Below are positions 51,108 to 64,000 of a DNA stretch of 64,000 bases, piece by piece. Both the position numbers and the translations under genes were made by a program. The stretch comes from Eumeta japonica. Its lineage: Eukaryota > Arthropoda > Insecta > Lepidoptera > Psychidae. The notes beneath the pieces were generated by a model. It was not told the origin of the DNA. It made no database searches and worked only from the letters and a program-made list of their open reading frames with translations. Location of the stretch: positions 248,001 through 312,000 of the forward strand of contig BGZK01000537.1 in assembly GCA_005406025.1 (NCBI GenBank), given 5' to 3'. Position 1 is the stretch's first letter. Every line of letters begins with the position of its first letter.

Positions 51108-51815
51108 TAAAAACCGGCCGAGTGCTAATCGGGTTCCGCAGTTGCTTGTCACAATCTACTGATTTGGAAGGGAACTTTATTACTACTGACATTCACGTAA
51201 TAAGTATTAATACTGGTATTCACGTAATGTTGCACGATGCAAGGTTCCTACTACAACTTCTTTATTTTGTGTGCACAAAATTTCTTGTTGGCACGGTTAT
51301 ATGCATTAAGTTTTCACGGCCCACCTGAAAATGAGCACTGTAGCTCAGATTCAAAAGGCTGCAGATTTTTATGAGCTGGTATCCTTTCGGCCTTTTGTTT
51401 TTTGTTAAGTTTTTTTTTTATTTTGTAAATGTTAAACGTATTAATTAAGTTGAATACTTATGTTATATTTGTATTTTGTGAACCAAATAAAGGATTATTT
51501 ATTTACTTTTATTTGATACGAAAAACTATATTAATTGAGTTGACGGTTTAACGGCTAACAACCTCTAAAAACGGGCCCACGTAGGACGGGCGTTATTGAT
51601 TTATGATAAGATTTTATATTTCCATAATTTTGTATGATTAATAAACTTACATTTACTGCCTGTTTTACAGAACCAACATAGTCATCTAAGTAATTTTCAA
51701 AGGAGTTCGTATGAAATTTTGTTTTTTACTTCTCCAGTACATTTTATTAGTTGCTCGACTAATACTCGCTAAGTTGTAAAGCCTGCTTAGCTGTGATAGT
51801 TATCTTTTTCACTTT

Positions 51816-51882
<67 letters not shown>

Positions 51883-52012
51883 TACGACATTAATTTTTTC
51901 CCATATCCAAGAATAACCATTTAGCTTGGGCGACATTTGCTTCTAAGCTTCTAACAAAAATTGGCACTCTGGCGAAACTGTCAGGGTTCCTTTTCGATTA
52001 CGGAACTCCAAC
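51108..52012 (+). repeat. Lepidopteran dispersed repeat, decayed copy
   Basis: The head AAAAACCGGCCGAGTGCTAATCGGGTTCCGCA at 51109-51140 is clear. A CAGGGTTCCTTTTCGATTACGGAACTCC tail at about 51978-52006 may be its end. A long AT microsatellite lies between. The connection of head and tail is tentative. Confidence 0.4.
51818..51874. repeat. (TA)n microsatellite, about 28 units
   Basis: An uninterrupted TA run of 57 bases, followed by GTATGTATTACG. Confidence 0.95.
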
Positions 52013-52084
52013 ACCAACGCGATGGCCCGCGACCGCTGCCTGAATAAAGTCACCAAGGCATGGAGAGGATGATTTACTTTAATT

Positions 52085-52180
52085 TGACTTTAAAACTCAC
52101 TCAAATCGAGATCGAACCTAGCACCGCCTCGGTTCCGAGGCGACGGTCTTGACTACTAAGCTATCAGCGCTGTTATGACA
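52085..52180 (-). repeat. tRNA-derived SINE
   Basis: On the minus strand an A-box-like GCTGATAGCTTAGTAGTC (52168-52151) and B-box GGTTCGATCTCG (52118-52107) are spaced as in tRNA genes. The rest of a mature tRNA is not seen. Confidence 0.6.
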
Positions 52181-55100
52181 AAAACGCTGCAGAATTTAAG
52201 TAATGAATGACTTAAGACAAATATTAAATCACCGCTCTAGTGTTTTAATGCCTTAAACTAAGAAAGGTTGAGTGGGACTTACTATAGGTAAGTGAGGACA
52301 AAGTATATCCACATTTATAATCTGGAGATTGATTAAAACTTCACGTAGATACATGAAACAATCATATATTTTAGCTTTATAATTATAGATTTTTATGCAT
52401 TTAATGAAATATATTTGTTTAACTAAATAGGTTCATAGTTTACGAACTGGGTTCATAAACTATGTTTTAATTACAATAAGGAATATTCATACTAATTACA
52501 ATGCAAAAAACAATCTGACTTATAAACTTCTAATAAGCCTAAAACGTACAATAGGACATATATTTGTATCAATTTAGTAATGTACTTCCCAAATAATTCG
52601 TATTAAAATTATTTATATTCACAATATTATTAAGTCTTTCCTTGAATACCTGTTCATATAAAATACGCACATTCACAGGTAGAATGCAATTTTTTTTTCT
52701 TAAAATTTAATTATTTTCTGCTTTACAATTTGAACTTGCCTTCAATTGTTATGTCTAATCTCAACAATAGGTGGAACATCTCAGTTAATGTATATTGCAT
52801 CCATTTTACTCTAAAACAAAAAATGTATATTGGTGAAACGTGTGTCACGTTTTCAACTAAAATAGTACCAGTCGCAAAAACAGGCGTTTGTAAAGTGATG
52901 ATTGTGCTTACATACACTGTTTCATTATATTTCAAATATTTTTTTTCTCTTCTAATACCATAGAAATAGTATTTTCCGTCATAGTTTTAAATCCCACAAA
53001 TATACGAAACATTTTCATGCGCTTGGCTCGGCTGTATAGTGAACAATGTTATTAGCACATTGTAATTTCCTTATTTCAATAACGTTCGAGCTTGGTACTT
53101 TAAGAGGAGTCGGGAGGTGGGATAATCTTAATTAACTTAATATCGGAGCCATAAATCTTGCTACAAAACTTCACGTAAATGCTTACTTCAAATATTATAT
53201 TTTATTGAAGAAACTAGCAAAATTATCGTCTTGCTTATGCCTGTTTATTGCTTTAATATTACATTCAGTAATTATTTGCCTTATCCTCGCTAAAAATTAG
53301 TGGAAATGCCGAGCTGTATAATATGTAATATAGTTGACAAAATTCGATGCTTTTACCATATGAGATGATAAAAATATCTGTTACCATATCATGTTAATGA
53401 ATTTAAAAATATTTATAACCATTCTTTAACAGAATGCTCTTCCATTGTTAATTTTATATGTACTATTAAAATATATATATACGACCACTTAACGCCTATG
53501 GATAACGCCTATGAAGCTCAATGCTAAGGGTGAGGTAAGAACTATGACGTAACGTGCTATGTCAAGATCTGTATCATCCCACTGCCAAACTACACCATCC
53601 CACAATCTTCTTATTTTGGAATAAGAAACGTTATACTGAGCTCGCTGGGCTGGTACAGCATGCATCGGAAGCTGCTTAGAATCGCCACCGTGGTCACAGT
53701 CTGTTACACCAACGGCTTAACGACTGTGCGAGGCACTCAAGGAATTATTTAAGTTGTCTTAAGTTGGAAACTTATTTGTCAATTCGCCCGCTGCGGCTAA
53801 TATCCGTACCCGGTATCTTCCGATATAAGCCAGACCGGAGCACTCTTGAGCGCTGGACGGCCATCGCGAAATTAAAATATTAGTTTCGAAAAGGTTAACT
53901 AGGGATAACATGATAAATTAACCGAGAATCAGTGTGATATTGCGTACCTGTCGGTCCCTCCACAACCCTCCCGTTCTGAAGTTGTTTAAATAAATCTGTT
54001 GTAAAGGATAAATTTTTGGTGAGATATGTTTCCAACTCCGTTTCCGTGCAGTGAAACGTGAAATTATAAAATATTACGTCTGCGAAAGGGTATCGCTACA
54101 GGGTTCTAAAATATTTACCACAAAAAGAATATATGACCTACAAACTCTCCAAGTATGAGCTAAAATCGAAGAATTGTTGCTTGTAATTTACCAATTTATC
54201 GCCTCCAGGGATTTTTCGTTATAATGGTGTGTTCATAACTTACCAAAGAATAGATGCGTAAACTTGTACGATAGACTTCATTTACCTTTTGGCGCAGTCT
54301 ACGTAAATTAATTTATAGGATTTGGGATAAAGTTGAAAACGATGTTACGAATACGACTGCGGAACCTTCCCACATTCACTACAAACATGCACTTTGCCAG
54401 TTTCAATTCAAGATTTCGCTTTTATGATGCTCTCGTATAGCAATAACAATTTCTCCACTAAAGTAATTATATATACGCCGTTGTTTGCAGCAAATGAAAT
54501 GTTTATAGTTAATTATTGAAAACATATATATTTGCTTAAGCGGATGTTTCTGTTCAATGAGACATGTTTATTTTGCGCGGTAAATATGTATTTTGTGCGT
54601 GGCCCTAAGCAAAGTCGACTTTATAAAATAAAATATGAAGATAACCAATTATTTAAAATCTAAATATGACACTTGAAAGATACATTATTTGAAAATATTG
54701 GTGGTAAATATTTGTAAATTAATTGGAGTTTTAAATTTAGTTCAGTCAGTTAAAAACTCCATTTTATCCAACAAAAAACAGTTAATCGTATTGAAGTAGC
54801 TTAGCACCAAAACGAATAAAAGATAACCAAATTACACAACTGTATCTATAAATATGTTATAAAGTTTAATATGGACACTAGTACCAATGACGTCTGTCCT
54901 TACGTGTCTGATTAATGTATAGCTAGTACCGATTCCAACAACGTCTAACTATGAGAAATATTTAAATAATAAAACTGTAATACTTGCTTAAATTATAATT
55001 TTTGTTTTGTATTGTATGTATTAAATATATAACTTTTTTGGTGCATGTTATAATAATAATGAAAGTAAGTAAATCTAATAAATATTTACCTAATCTAGAC

Positions 55101-55789
55101 GTTTATGAAAGCTTTTTTTCAATTATTTTTATGTTATACCAAAATATTTTTCCCGTTTTTTTTTCACATAAAATTTTGTTATTGATATTTCGTATAGGAA
55201 ATACGTATACTCTCTTTATAATTGTATACTGCATTAAAAACAAAAATGTTTTTCCAGATCAGTAGACACGTAATTGGTACACGGAGTCAATAGTTATTTC
55301 AGGAAATAGGATTTTCTAAAAAAATAGATTTTATTATGAATCGTTTCTACAAATGAATACTTTGCAATTAAAATGTAATGCATTTCTCACTTATTTTTAA
55401 TGTAATTACATTTAATGCAATTAAGTTTAATTGCCTTATTTTATTTGTTTTACTAGCACCCTCAGTTGTCAATAATCATTATCTCACTAGAAGTACTTAT
55501 GCTGTGATGGCATGTTTGTATCCGAATATCATTACTCGATTGCGAATAAACTTAATCTATTTATGCATCAAATGAAGTTGTTATAGAACTTTTATGGACA
55601 TAATAAAAAATTATAAATACATATATTATTGTGCCTACTAAGTAAATATAGTTTTAAACATTAACAGGGTTAAAGTAGGAGATTTAATTACAAAATGTCT
55701 TACTAGGTGGCGTAAATTCATAAAGCACTATCAAATACTAAACAGTATACGGTCTACCCACATCGCGTTAACAGAGTTACTATCACAGT

Positions 55790-56160
55790 ACACGCATAAT
55801 TAACGTCCATCGCTCGCGACGTCGGGCGGTCCAAGTCTACGGAGTAAGCCAGTCCCGGGGAGCTGGTCCGAGTCCCCCACCCGTGATCACATAAATCTCA
55901 TGTAAGTGTTTGACACTGCCACCGGAAGCCCTTAGAATTGCCAATAACATTCTCACAGCGTCAAAGACGCTGGCATCGAGACTCATAACGGCAACGGAAC
56001 ATTCCATGTTTGTATGACAAAAACCTCACGGTCCCTTAGGGGCCGGTCGAGCCCAAGAAATGCATTCTAATGCAGCAACCGCATCCCTCCGGAAATTGTA
56101 TATATAGACGCTAAAACGTCGCGGCGCCAAAGGTGCCAGTGTGTCAGTATTCGCCACAGA
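55790..56160 (+). repeat. GC-rich tract, candidate TE remnant or solo LTR
   Basis: A block with GCTCGCGACGTCGGGCGGTCC, CCCGGGGAGCTGGTCCGAGT and GGGGCCGGTCGAGCCC stands out from its AT-rich setting. It contains a TATATA word (56099-56106) followed by an arthropod-like TCAGT initiator at 56144-56148. No coding capacity is seen. LTRs, LINE 5' ends and promoters can look like this. I could not identify the family. Confidence 0.3.
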
Positions 56161-56954
56161 TTATATTTGTATATAGGATAATGTATTCTCGCAACTGCCG
56201 TAGACAATTCGACCGTCTTTTTTTTTTTGCTTTTTGCAATTGAAATATAAATTGGTGATACCAGATGATAAAATATATATTAAATATGATAAGAATATTG
56301 AAGTACATTAAAAATGGTTTTATCTAATATCGAATAACAACCATAAATCTATAAATAAATTTGCTAGTACGTTTAAATAGAATAATTTTATTCTAAATGA
56401 ATATTAAAATTGATTGTAATCGACAACAATAGAAAAAATACGACTGCAAAAGTAAAATTTAATTGAAATGATCCCAGAATAGAGATTTTTTGGTCTAAAA
56501 ATACATGTAAATGAGTAAATTAAAGCTTGTTTTCTCAGCTTTAAGATGCATTTTACAGAAATCAATTATCTTGACGCGTTTAAAAGTTATTTGAAGGATA
56601 AGCAGTTGAAATATGTATTTTTTTTTTTCAAATGTTGCGTCATGAGAACAAATGCAATAGTTAGATATTTATGAAATCTACTAATTTGTAGACTTATGTT
56701 TTGTATATATAATTACTCCTCATTTTTTTTTTTCGGGAATTCGTTTAGTTTGTATGAAATGAAAATAAGCAGAATTACTCATTTTGATGCTTGTAGTATT
56801 ATATGAAAGAAATATTCATAAATAAAATCTCAATACGTAAACATATAGCTGCAGTTGTACTGTCAAATAAACACAAACTGAACAAACTCATAAATACTGG
56901 GGCAATAATTGATCACTGCTAGTGAGAGTGATAGTGATCACTACATTTTTTAAA

Positions 56955-57630
56955 ATATTTTTGAAGTTATACTTCTTTTGGTGCGTTTGGATGAGAGTGA
57001 ATTTGTGAGCTGCGCGCACAAACGACATGATGAAGTTAGCCACAGAATAGAAATAATAAAAATATATTTTCAACACTGAATATAGTTACAATACTGAGTG
57101 TTCATACTATATAGTACATAGTACAGAGTGTTCATGCTATATATTACATAGTACTTATATTCATAACCCAGTTCTTGCAAAATATAGTATTCATATGAAT
57201 AATCAATTTTGAGTATTAATTTTCTATAATTATTATTTTTGTTCAATTTATTATATATATAAACATTATTTGTAAACTTTTAACATTGTGTTGTGAAAAA
57301 TTGTGAAAATTTGAAGTGTTTTAAATATTAGAGGTTAACCATGTAAGTATAATATATAGATATATTTCTAACGAACTTATTATTTTCTAACAAATAATTG
57401 AATAATAAGTACACACACTCTTTTTTTAAATGTATTTGACTCATTCACATAATGAATAATAATTATATATTTGTACTGTATTGTTATATTGTTACGTTAA
57501 TAAAACATTTTCAATTAAACAAAATCGTTTTGATTGATTTTAATATTTATTGTCGATTACTACTGCATTTGAGTTATTTTAAATATTATTCATACGCCAA
57601 AGAAGTATAACTTCTAACGCGTGTACATAA
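56955..57630 (-). mobile_element. GAAGTTATACTTC-end repeat, copy 2
   Basis: End B (TTTTTGAAGTTATACTTCTT, core 56963-56975) is at the left. End A (core 57602-57614 inverted, then AACGCGTGTACATAAGTAC) is at the right. The order is opposite to copy 1, so the element is in inverse orientation. The interior is AT-rich and non-coding. Confidence 0.6.
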
Positions 57631-58724
57631 GTACTCACACTCTTTTTTATTTTTTCTCGTGTGTTATTTTATTTTTATAAATTCAAGAGACCTAACCTTT
57701 AGAGTTAAAGGTGACGTTTAAAATGAAGGAGGGTTTACGATGCACTTGAGGAAATCTTTGTAATATTCCCCAGGGTATATACATATTTTATATAGTTTTT
57801 CAAATATAACATAATTAATTCTATTCCATACAAATTAAACATGAAGTCGAAAAATCTTAGGGTATCCAAACCCGTACTAAAACAGACGCGGTAATTATAA
57901 GTTTTGTACGAAATATCTTACAAAGAATATTTTATTTTAGTACAGTTTTCGTTTCGTCAATCCGGCGCCGCTAAAATTTTATAGTTTCAAGTATATATTA
58001 TTGTATACCCATGTTTTTATCGGTCTGTAAACGCCAGTGCCGACTACGCTCCAAACGCTAGACCGGGCGGCGTACGCCTCGTCGGTTTCTATGAATACTT
58101 CAATCAGCCAAAACCTTTATCTTTTTAGACACCTTATGGATTAACTAAAATTTTCATACAAACCTAAAGGTATGGGCATCAGAACCTTCAGGGCTAATTT
58201 TACATGTATTATGAAGTTTTTTTTTTCTAATTACGACTCCATATTAGACCAAAATTCTAGTGTTAAGTCTATAACTTGCATATTAGTGCATTCGTACTGA
58301 AAGGATTATCTATAAATATTCTAAAACTCAACGTCTCTGCCTATCTGTCCGTTTATGTCCTTTTCACGCGAGAACCACTACTAATTCGACTTATGTGCTT
58401 TTTTTTAATCATAGCTATGCTATCTGGCCAGGTTATATGATATATTTCGTTACATAAAGTAACGTACGCAATAAGCACTGACGGTAACCGTGAACCAAGT
58501 CGGAAAAAAAACGCTATTAAGGCACTTAAATAACTTATTCCGAGTAAACCACGGATTAAACCACAGATATATCGAAATATGTACTATAAAATTTTAAGCC
58601 TTAAAAAGACCTAAAAAGAATTTCATAATAGTATGTCTATTTTGTAAGGATGACTCGTAATTATAGCGTTTAACATTTTTGTCTTTAGAATAACACCCAG
58701 CGGTCGATCGACTTGCACTCATTA

Positions 58725-59373
58725 GAAAAAAACGGACAAGTGCGCATGGGATTGGCACTCTGAGGGTTCCGTACATATTTAATTATGTATGTAGATATCT
58801 CATCCATCAAGAGTTGTAATGGTTTTTATGTTTTTGATACCGGTGCTAGCGCGATATTGGTCTCATGAATTCTGAAGCTTTTGGTTTTTTTTTTCAATTT
58901 TTTTCTTAAATTGTCATAGAAATATCCGAACATTTTAAATATCTTAAGTTTTCAAAGCACGAAGTTAAAAAAATGTTCTTCCGTATATTGGTCTACGTCA
59001 CTGTCCATACTCCCATTGCAAATAAAAGTTCGTATTCAAAAAAAAAAATTGTCACATAATGTAACTACAAATTAACAATTTTCAGATGTTTTCTTTTTCT
59101 TGTGCTGTAAGACCTTTCTCCTTACCGAATCTCATGATTCTAGGTCAACGCGAAGTACCTTATAGGTTTTGATTTACTTGCGAGTTTCAAAATACAAGAC
59201 AAAAATGGCCGTATTTTTTTGATTACGTTGACTTGAACCTTGTTTTTTAGAGCCCCAAGGGACCCCAGACCAACTGCCTCCCCGCATTTCTGATAAAAAG
59301 TGTCTTGACAGACAGACGGACGACTGATCCTATAAGAGTTTATTTTTCCTTTACAGGTACGCAAACCTAAAAA
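58725..59373 (+). repeat. Lepidopteran dispersed repeat, copy 2
   Basis: It opens AAAAAAACGGACAAGTGCGC, followed by GAGGGTTCCGTACA. A body contains AAAATGGCCGTATTTTTTTG. The end is GACAGACAGACGGACGACTG, TATAAGAG and GGTACGCAAACCTAAAAA. The antisense 102-codon frame (59140-59448) is part of it. Confidence 0.65.
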
Positions 59374-59544
59374 CAAGGAATGTCGTACACAAAGAGACCT
59401 CAATACAAATAAAATACATGTTTTTAAGTTAGGAAACAAAAAATCCACCGAATATCTAAAATATCTAAAAATGTGTTTGGTTTATAAATATTTATTTTAT
59501 TCTTGTTTATCTCATTATTTTTTTTTTTTCGTTATTTATAACAA

Positions 59545-59578
59545 AAAAGGAAAGATTAGAGTCGCGAGCACAGCTAGT
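59545..59578 (+). mobile_element. Helitron-like 3' end
   Basis: AGAGTCGCGAGCACAGCTAG|T resembles the GC-hairpin plus GCTAG|T terminus of non-autonomous Helitrons of Lepidoptera. The 5' end was not found. Confidence 0.35.
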
Positions 59579-62564
59579 CCATACACATATTAAAACGGCA
59601 GAACATTCGTGTCTTTTTAATATTTTTACTAAAGTGGTTGAGGTCAACATAGGACTAGTACTAAGAATACATTAAAACATTTTTAAATTTGTGTCTGTCT
59701 GTTTGAATACTCTAATTTTTGAAGCCACTAAATGGATTACAACTTTTACGGGCCAAATGTTGCTTAACTTGAAACTACATTTAGACTTTACTACATCGAA
59801 ACGGGATGAGAAGGAGAAAATCTAAACTTTCACACGTACAAAGTAGACGAGTACAGATGTTATTAAAGAAAAGCATTATGAATAGCATAGCACTTCTTAA
59901 AGCCGGCTCATACACCCTTAAGTGAGGCATTGTATGTACTGTAAAAAATATATATATTGGTAAATAATGGATTTACTGCAGAATCTCACGCACTTTTTTA
60001 ATACATCAACTAGTATAGATAATCGAAACTCTAAAACCGGGCGAATACTACTTGGACTTTGCGCAAAAGCTTCCGTACTATCGCGCAATGTATTTGTTAC
60101 ATACATTAACAAAAAAACAATGTACTTTTTTTTAACTTAATACGGGATCGTTAGCGCGAACTCAGCTCATACATTGCTGATTTTTGTTATTTATTGTAAT
60201 ACTTTAGAGAAAAGTGTAAACACAAAAAAAAATCATGAAAATATATTAATATTAGTGTATTCTCAGGTATGATTCTAGATAACAAGCAGTTAATAACAAT
60301 GCAGTTCTTATATCTAGAAGTTAACGACAAGATTTAGCTGTGCTCTTAAAAGTTAAAAAGAAAATATTAAACATTGAAACCGATAGATTTGTTTATTTTG
60401 GCAGTTTTCATGAAGTTACGTTATATGGCTTACTGTTTTGAAGACATTCCGCGGATATACATAGAATTTTCATGGTGCTGAAATGAGCCATGCGCACGAG
60501 TAACAAACTGGGGTTCACTGTCTCTAAACAGTAAATTTACCTAATAGTATACTAATACCTAATATTTAATAACATTAATCAAATACCTACTAGTATAATG
60601 TCATTTACCTAATACATAGTAATAGCCTATTAGTAAATTTAAGGAAATTGCAATTTTGACCCTGGTATTTCAATTTGTATGTATGTGAACATTGATTACA
60701 TGTAAGGAAAAACTTAAACATTTTTAACAAAAATAGCGATCGATATAAACTCTGTATTAGAAGTGAAAAGAAACTGCTTTTACATATTATTCGACTACCC
60801 GAATTCATTTAAGGAGCTTTGTGTACGTATATCCAATAAGGGCTCTGTGGATGTACAAGACTTAACCTTATATAAATTTAAGGGTCATCATTAAACAAAT
60901 ATTTAGTGAAAAAGGTTTTATACAAATATCGAATATATAGAAGACAAATATCCATGGGTCACAACCAGGTCGCTTTTCTATCGATTTGTTTCATTTTGTA
61001 ATTTTTTGGTATTTCTTGTGATTTTATATGACAAAAGTAGAAAAAAAGTTACTTTTGAGTTTCTTACTTGTCCTTCTCGAGTGAAATTTGTCTTCCGAAC
61101 GAGTGGTGTAATGTTTGTTTACAGAATATGGCTTATTTCAAGTGTTATATCTATGAAATAAAGATATTTTGAATTCAAATTGAATTTATATATGTTTCCC
61201 ATCAATAATTTTTTACAATATCACCTTCAGCGAGCGTCCCAGGTGTAAATAGAAGCAGAAAAGCGAAACGACTACTCTATAGTTAATCACGTGAAATATT
61301 TTCGTTTACTTATGTTTCATTCTATGTAAAAAAAAAGTGTAAAATCAAAAAGGAAAAATAAGAGAACTAATTTTTTGAAGATCTTAAAAAACGCGACATC
61401 CAAAAAGCGACGATGGTATGTTATATCATTAACTCAATGAATTGTTTTCTGAAAGAAAACAATAATCACCATTAGAAAGAGTTCCCAATTCGATAATTCC
61501 CATTAAGCCACTTTCATAACCACACCCGAAGACGCCACTGACCGAACAGCTTATATCTGTTTCTCATCTGTTATATTCTATCTCCTTTCTCTCCCAGCAA
61601 CTATAAAGAATATAGTTTTAACATCCAATAATTGTATAACTTAACATCCGATAACAACTGTATCCCCGGCGACAAATTCCCATTTTATTTTTCATCCCCA
61701 CAACAAAACAAAAAGTGAATAAAGAAAAATTGTATTCATACGAGAAAGACAGTAATAGTCAACCAAAGAGCGACGTGCTACATTTTTAGTCTTATACCTT
61801 GATGACGGACCTTTCTATGATACGAAAACTTTGACTCTTGTCAAATGTACATCGGGTTTTATCTGAACTCAAAGTCATGTAATATAACAATCAAAGTCAA
61901 TTATCGTTACTTCATATTTGTGAGACTGAATTGAGCATGAAGGCTAATTACAGTTGTATAAAACTACTTAACCAATAAATAATATTTTTTTAATAAGTAA
62001 TGTTTTTCACTTAACATAAAAAAGAAACTTTCATCAGATTATAAACAGAATTCATAATTGATGTTCAGTTTTTGTAGATCACTTTCGAATTAGCTCGGTA
62101 ACAGATCAAATATATCTTTTGTCATGGGTAAGTAATCGAAAATCATCATCGTTATTAACCATTTTTTTTTTTACATGAATATTAAATACTCCTTCAGTAG
62201 ACCTGTGACAAAATAATGAAATCTGTGTATAGTACTTTCTGTAAGAGGATATTTTCTAGATAACCTTGCGTGAGACATTTCACGACCACATATCTACAAG
62301 CATATTCGACGACCTAACATCATACCTAGCTAGCTAGACAACTTACACATTCAGTCTACCATGTATCTAGGCGAGTCGACGATTTAGCCCCTGCCTATTA
62401 ATTAAAAGCTCAGCGCACCACCTGCGGCGTAGCTTCATTGTATCCTTTAAAGGGAGCATCCTCAATTGAGTAACGTGTTTCGAAGACCTGACCCATCATT
62501 TTATTGTAACTAGCATCAGTCCGCGGCTGCACCCGTATAGAAAGAATGGATTCCTTCATCTTCT

Positions 62565-62900
62565 ATATCGACCGGTTACGATCTCATGGTCCTGTTCTCG
62601 ATGCCAATTCGTCTGATTTTTGATCTCGATCTCGGTCCCATTTTTGAATCCGACCTCGGTCTCTATTTAAATATATTAAAATTCTCTTCCTGCTTTCAAT
62701 TCTCATCTCAGTATTGCTTCTAATTCTGATTCAGTCCCGATCTTGAATCTAATTTCGGTTCCGTGGTCGATCATGTGGTTCCGTTCTCGATTTCGATTCC
62801 CTCTATCCCGTTCCCGGTCTTGGTTCCCGATTCTGCTCTTCGTCCCGTTTGCAATTTCAATTTCGTTACTGGTCAAAATTCTAATTTGGACGAAGCCAGA
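62565..62900 (-). repeat. GGAATCGAGATC-type minisatellite, copy 6
   Basis: The plus strand carries the pyrimidine side: TCTCGATGCCAATTCGTCTG, TTCTCGATTTCGATTCCCTC and TGCAATTTCAATTTCGTTAC recur with about 12-base spacing. The antisense open frame 62703-62903 (Arg/Glu-rich) is a by-product. Confidence 0.55.
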
Positions 62901-63384
62901 CAATTTCTAATATCAAAATAAAATTTATGTTATATTACTTGGGGATATTGTGCTTTGTATATGAGTGGATAAAATATTAGAATCTTTAATAACACAAATA
63001 TGAATATAAAGAAAAAACGAAATGTTAGTAGTCTATTTCACTTTAAGAGTTTCTTATTAATGAACTAATCCTTAACAAAAGTTTTAAAAGTTTGATCCCA
63101 TAGAAAAAATACGTAGACAACTTCAGACACGAATGCTAGTTTCCTTTTTCAGAAATCTTCCCTTTCGTGAGTATAACATATCGCCAATTTCATGGTAATT
63201 GTATAAACGGTTGAAGAAAAAAAAATTAACAAAATACAGTCATTTTTCTAAAGACATTTCTTCCTCCATAAAAAGTTTCATACAAAATGCAACCCCTGAA
63301 TAAAAACAAATGAATATGGTTACGAAAGAAATTAAAAAAATATGATCGATTTTTTATTGTTATCATACGTTGTATATAAATAAC

Positions 63385-63860
63385 ATAGAGTCTATCATTT
63401 TATAATCACAGGTTCTGAATGTACAACGATTGTTATCAAGATCGTTCTAACTGTTCTTAAGTTATAAAAGAACATACATAAAGACAGACAGGCAGACAGT
63501 GAGGAGCCTATTATTTGCATAATCTCCTGTTCTTACTTATACAAATTTTTATTTACATCAGTTGAATCCTTTTTTAGTTATAAAAAGACAGACAGACAGA
63601 CAAATAAACAGATAGACTGACAGATAGTAGCCTGTCATTTGTTCAATTCTATGTTCTTACTGTATGTAAACCAATTTTCATCGAGGATGGTGAAATCTTT
63701 TTTAAGTTACAAAAAGAAAATGCAGATGGACAAACACTTAGACAGATTGATACATAGTAAGCTATCTTTTACACAATCACATGTTCTCAAGCATATCTAT
63801 TTTCATCACGATCAGCCAAGCAGTTTTTGAGTTATAAAAGGACATAAAAACACACAAATG
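63385..63860 (+). repeat. Tandem array of about 125-bp units
   Basis: AGTTATAAAAG/AGTTACAAAAAG recurs at 63460, 63576, 63705 and 63830 (spacings 116, 129 and 125). Each is followed by an ACAGACAG-type run and then a GTTCTTAC or GTTCTCAA word and TTTTCATC. At least three units are present, with decay. Confidence 0.7.
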
Positions 63861-64000
63861 TATTTTAAAAATGGTAGTAGAATTGGGGTCAGTTAATAAT
63901 AAAATGAACATCTATCACTATTACGGAATTTAACAAAAAAATTTTAATGTACCGACAGACACTACAGATTTGTATAGTAGTATAGATTTATTTCTGTTAA

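Larger units (their letters stand above)
49706..64000 (+). other. Presumed intron downstream of the alternative exon
   Basis: I find no further exon up to the window edge. The region holds mariner relic D, a SINE, an AT microsatellite, a GC-rich patch (55790-56160), a GAAGTTATACTTC-end element, dispersed-repeat copies, Helitron-like ends and tandem repeats. The stretches 50970-51100, 52190-55730, 56170-56940, 57640-58720, 59580-62560 and 62910-63380 contain no gene I can support. Confidence 0.45.

Noticed and set aside
53500..53760. Possible further SINE (GTGCCTCGCACAGTCGTTAAG on the minus strand)
   Set aside because: An A-box-like word is present but no convincing B-box, so it is not listed as a feature.
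53899..53917. TAGGGATAACA resembling a homing-endonuclease site
   Set aside because: Only the first eleven bases match the I-SceI site; no endonuclease gene or intron is present, so it is chance.
59140..59448. 102-codon minus-strand frame
   Set aside because: It lies antisense within the dispersed repeat 58725-59373.
62703..62903. Arg/Glu-rich minus-strand frame
   Set aside because: It is translated from the degenerate GGAATCGAGATC minisatellite; the RDRE/NRNRE pattern reflects the DNA repeat.

Overview
The window is AT-rich eukaryotic nuclear DNA, most probably from a moth or butterfly (Lepidoptera). The organism call is an inference. It rests on compact GT-AG exons scattered in long AT-rich introns, mariner elements of insect type, and many copies of repeat families I know from lepidopteran genomes: the repeat that opens AAAACCGGCCAAGTGCG and ends in a GGAACCCTAAAAA-like tail, tRNA-derived SINEs, and Helitron-like 3' ends in GCTAG|T. 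There is no bacterial gene organisation, operon or CRISPR array.

Region 1 (about 0.4-36.6 kb, minus strand) is one complete gene, a fatty-acid amide hydrolase 2-like amidase-signature enzyme. I can place six coding exons at 36417-36226, 10240-10021, 7983-7851, 5034-4910, 2136-2002 and 1289-514. All splice phases agree and give 526 residues, close to the usual FAAH2 length. The catalytic Lys131, Ser206 and Ser230 have exactly the spacing of the Lys142-Ser217-Ser241 triad of mammalian FAAH. Intron 5 is a GC-AG intron. Intron 1 is about 26 kb and holds a 4.5 kb Ty3/gypsy element with both LTRs and a target duplication, three broken mariners (one carrying a MITE inside its transposase frame), other MITEs and dispersed repeats.

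Region 2 (36.4-37.1 kb) is a CpG-rich stretch between two divergently transcribed genes, with a perfect CRE (TGACGTCA) and two TAGATGTCGCT words.

Region 3 (37.1-64 kb, plus strand) holds the start of an unidentified gene. A Ser/Pro-rich coding exon (37152-37530) and, 12 kb downstream behind a second CpG-rich stretch, a short Cys-rich exon (49639-49705) both open with ATG and end in the same phase. This fits alternative first exons of one gene whose common exons lie beyond 64 kb. The rest of the region is intronic or intergenic DNA with an internally deleted pogo-like transposon, SINEs, a MITE pair, a repeat family with GAAGTTATACTTC ends, a mariner relic and a degenerate GGAATCGAGATC-type minisatellite.

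I found no clearly new biological system. The most useful leads are the two candidate alternative promoters, the GC-AG intron, the nested MITE-in-mariner, and several unnamed palindromic repeat families with more than one copy here.
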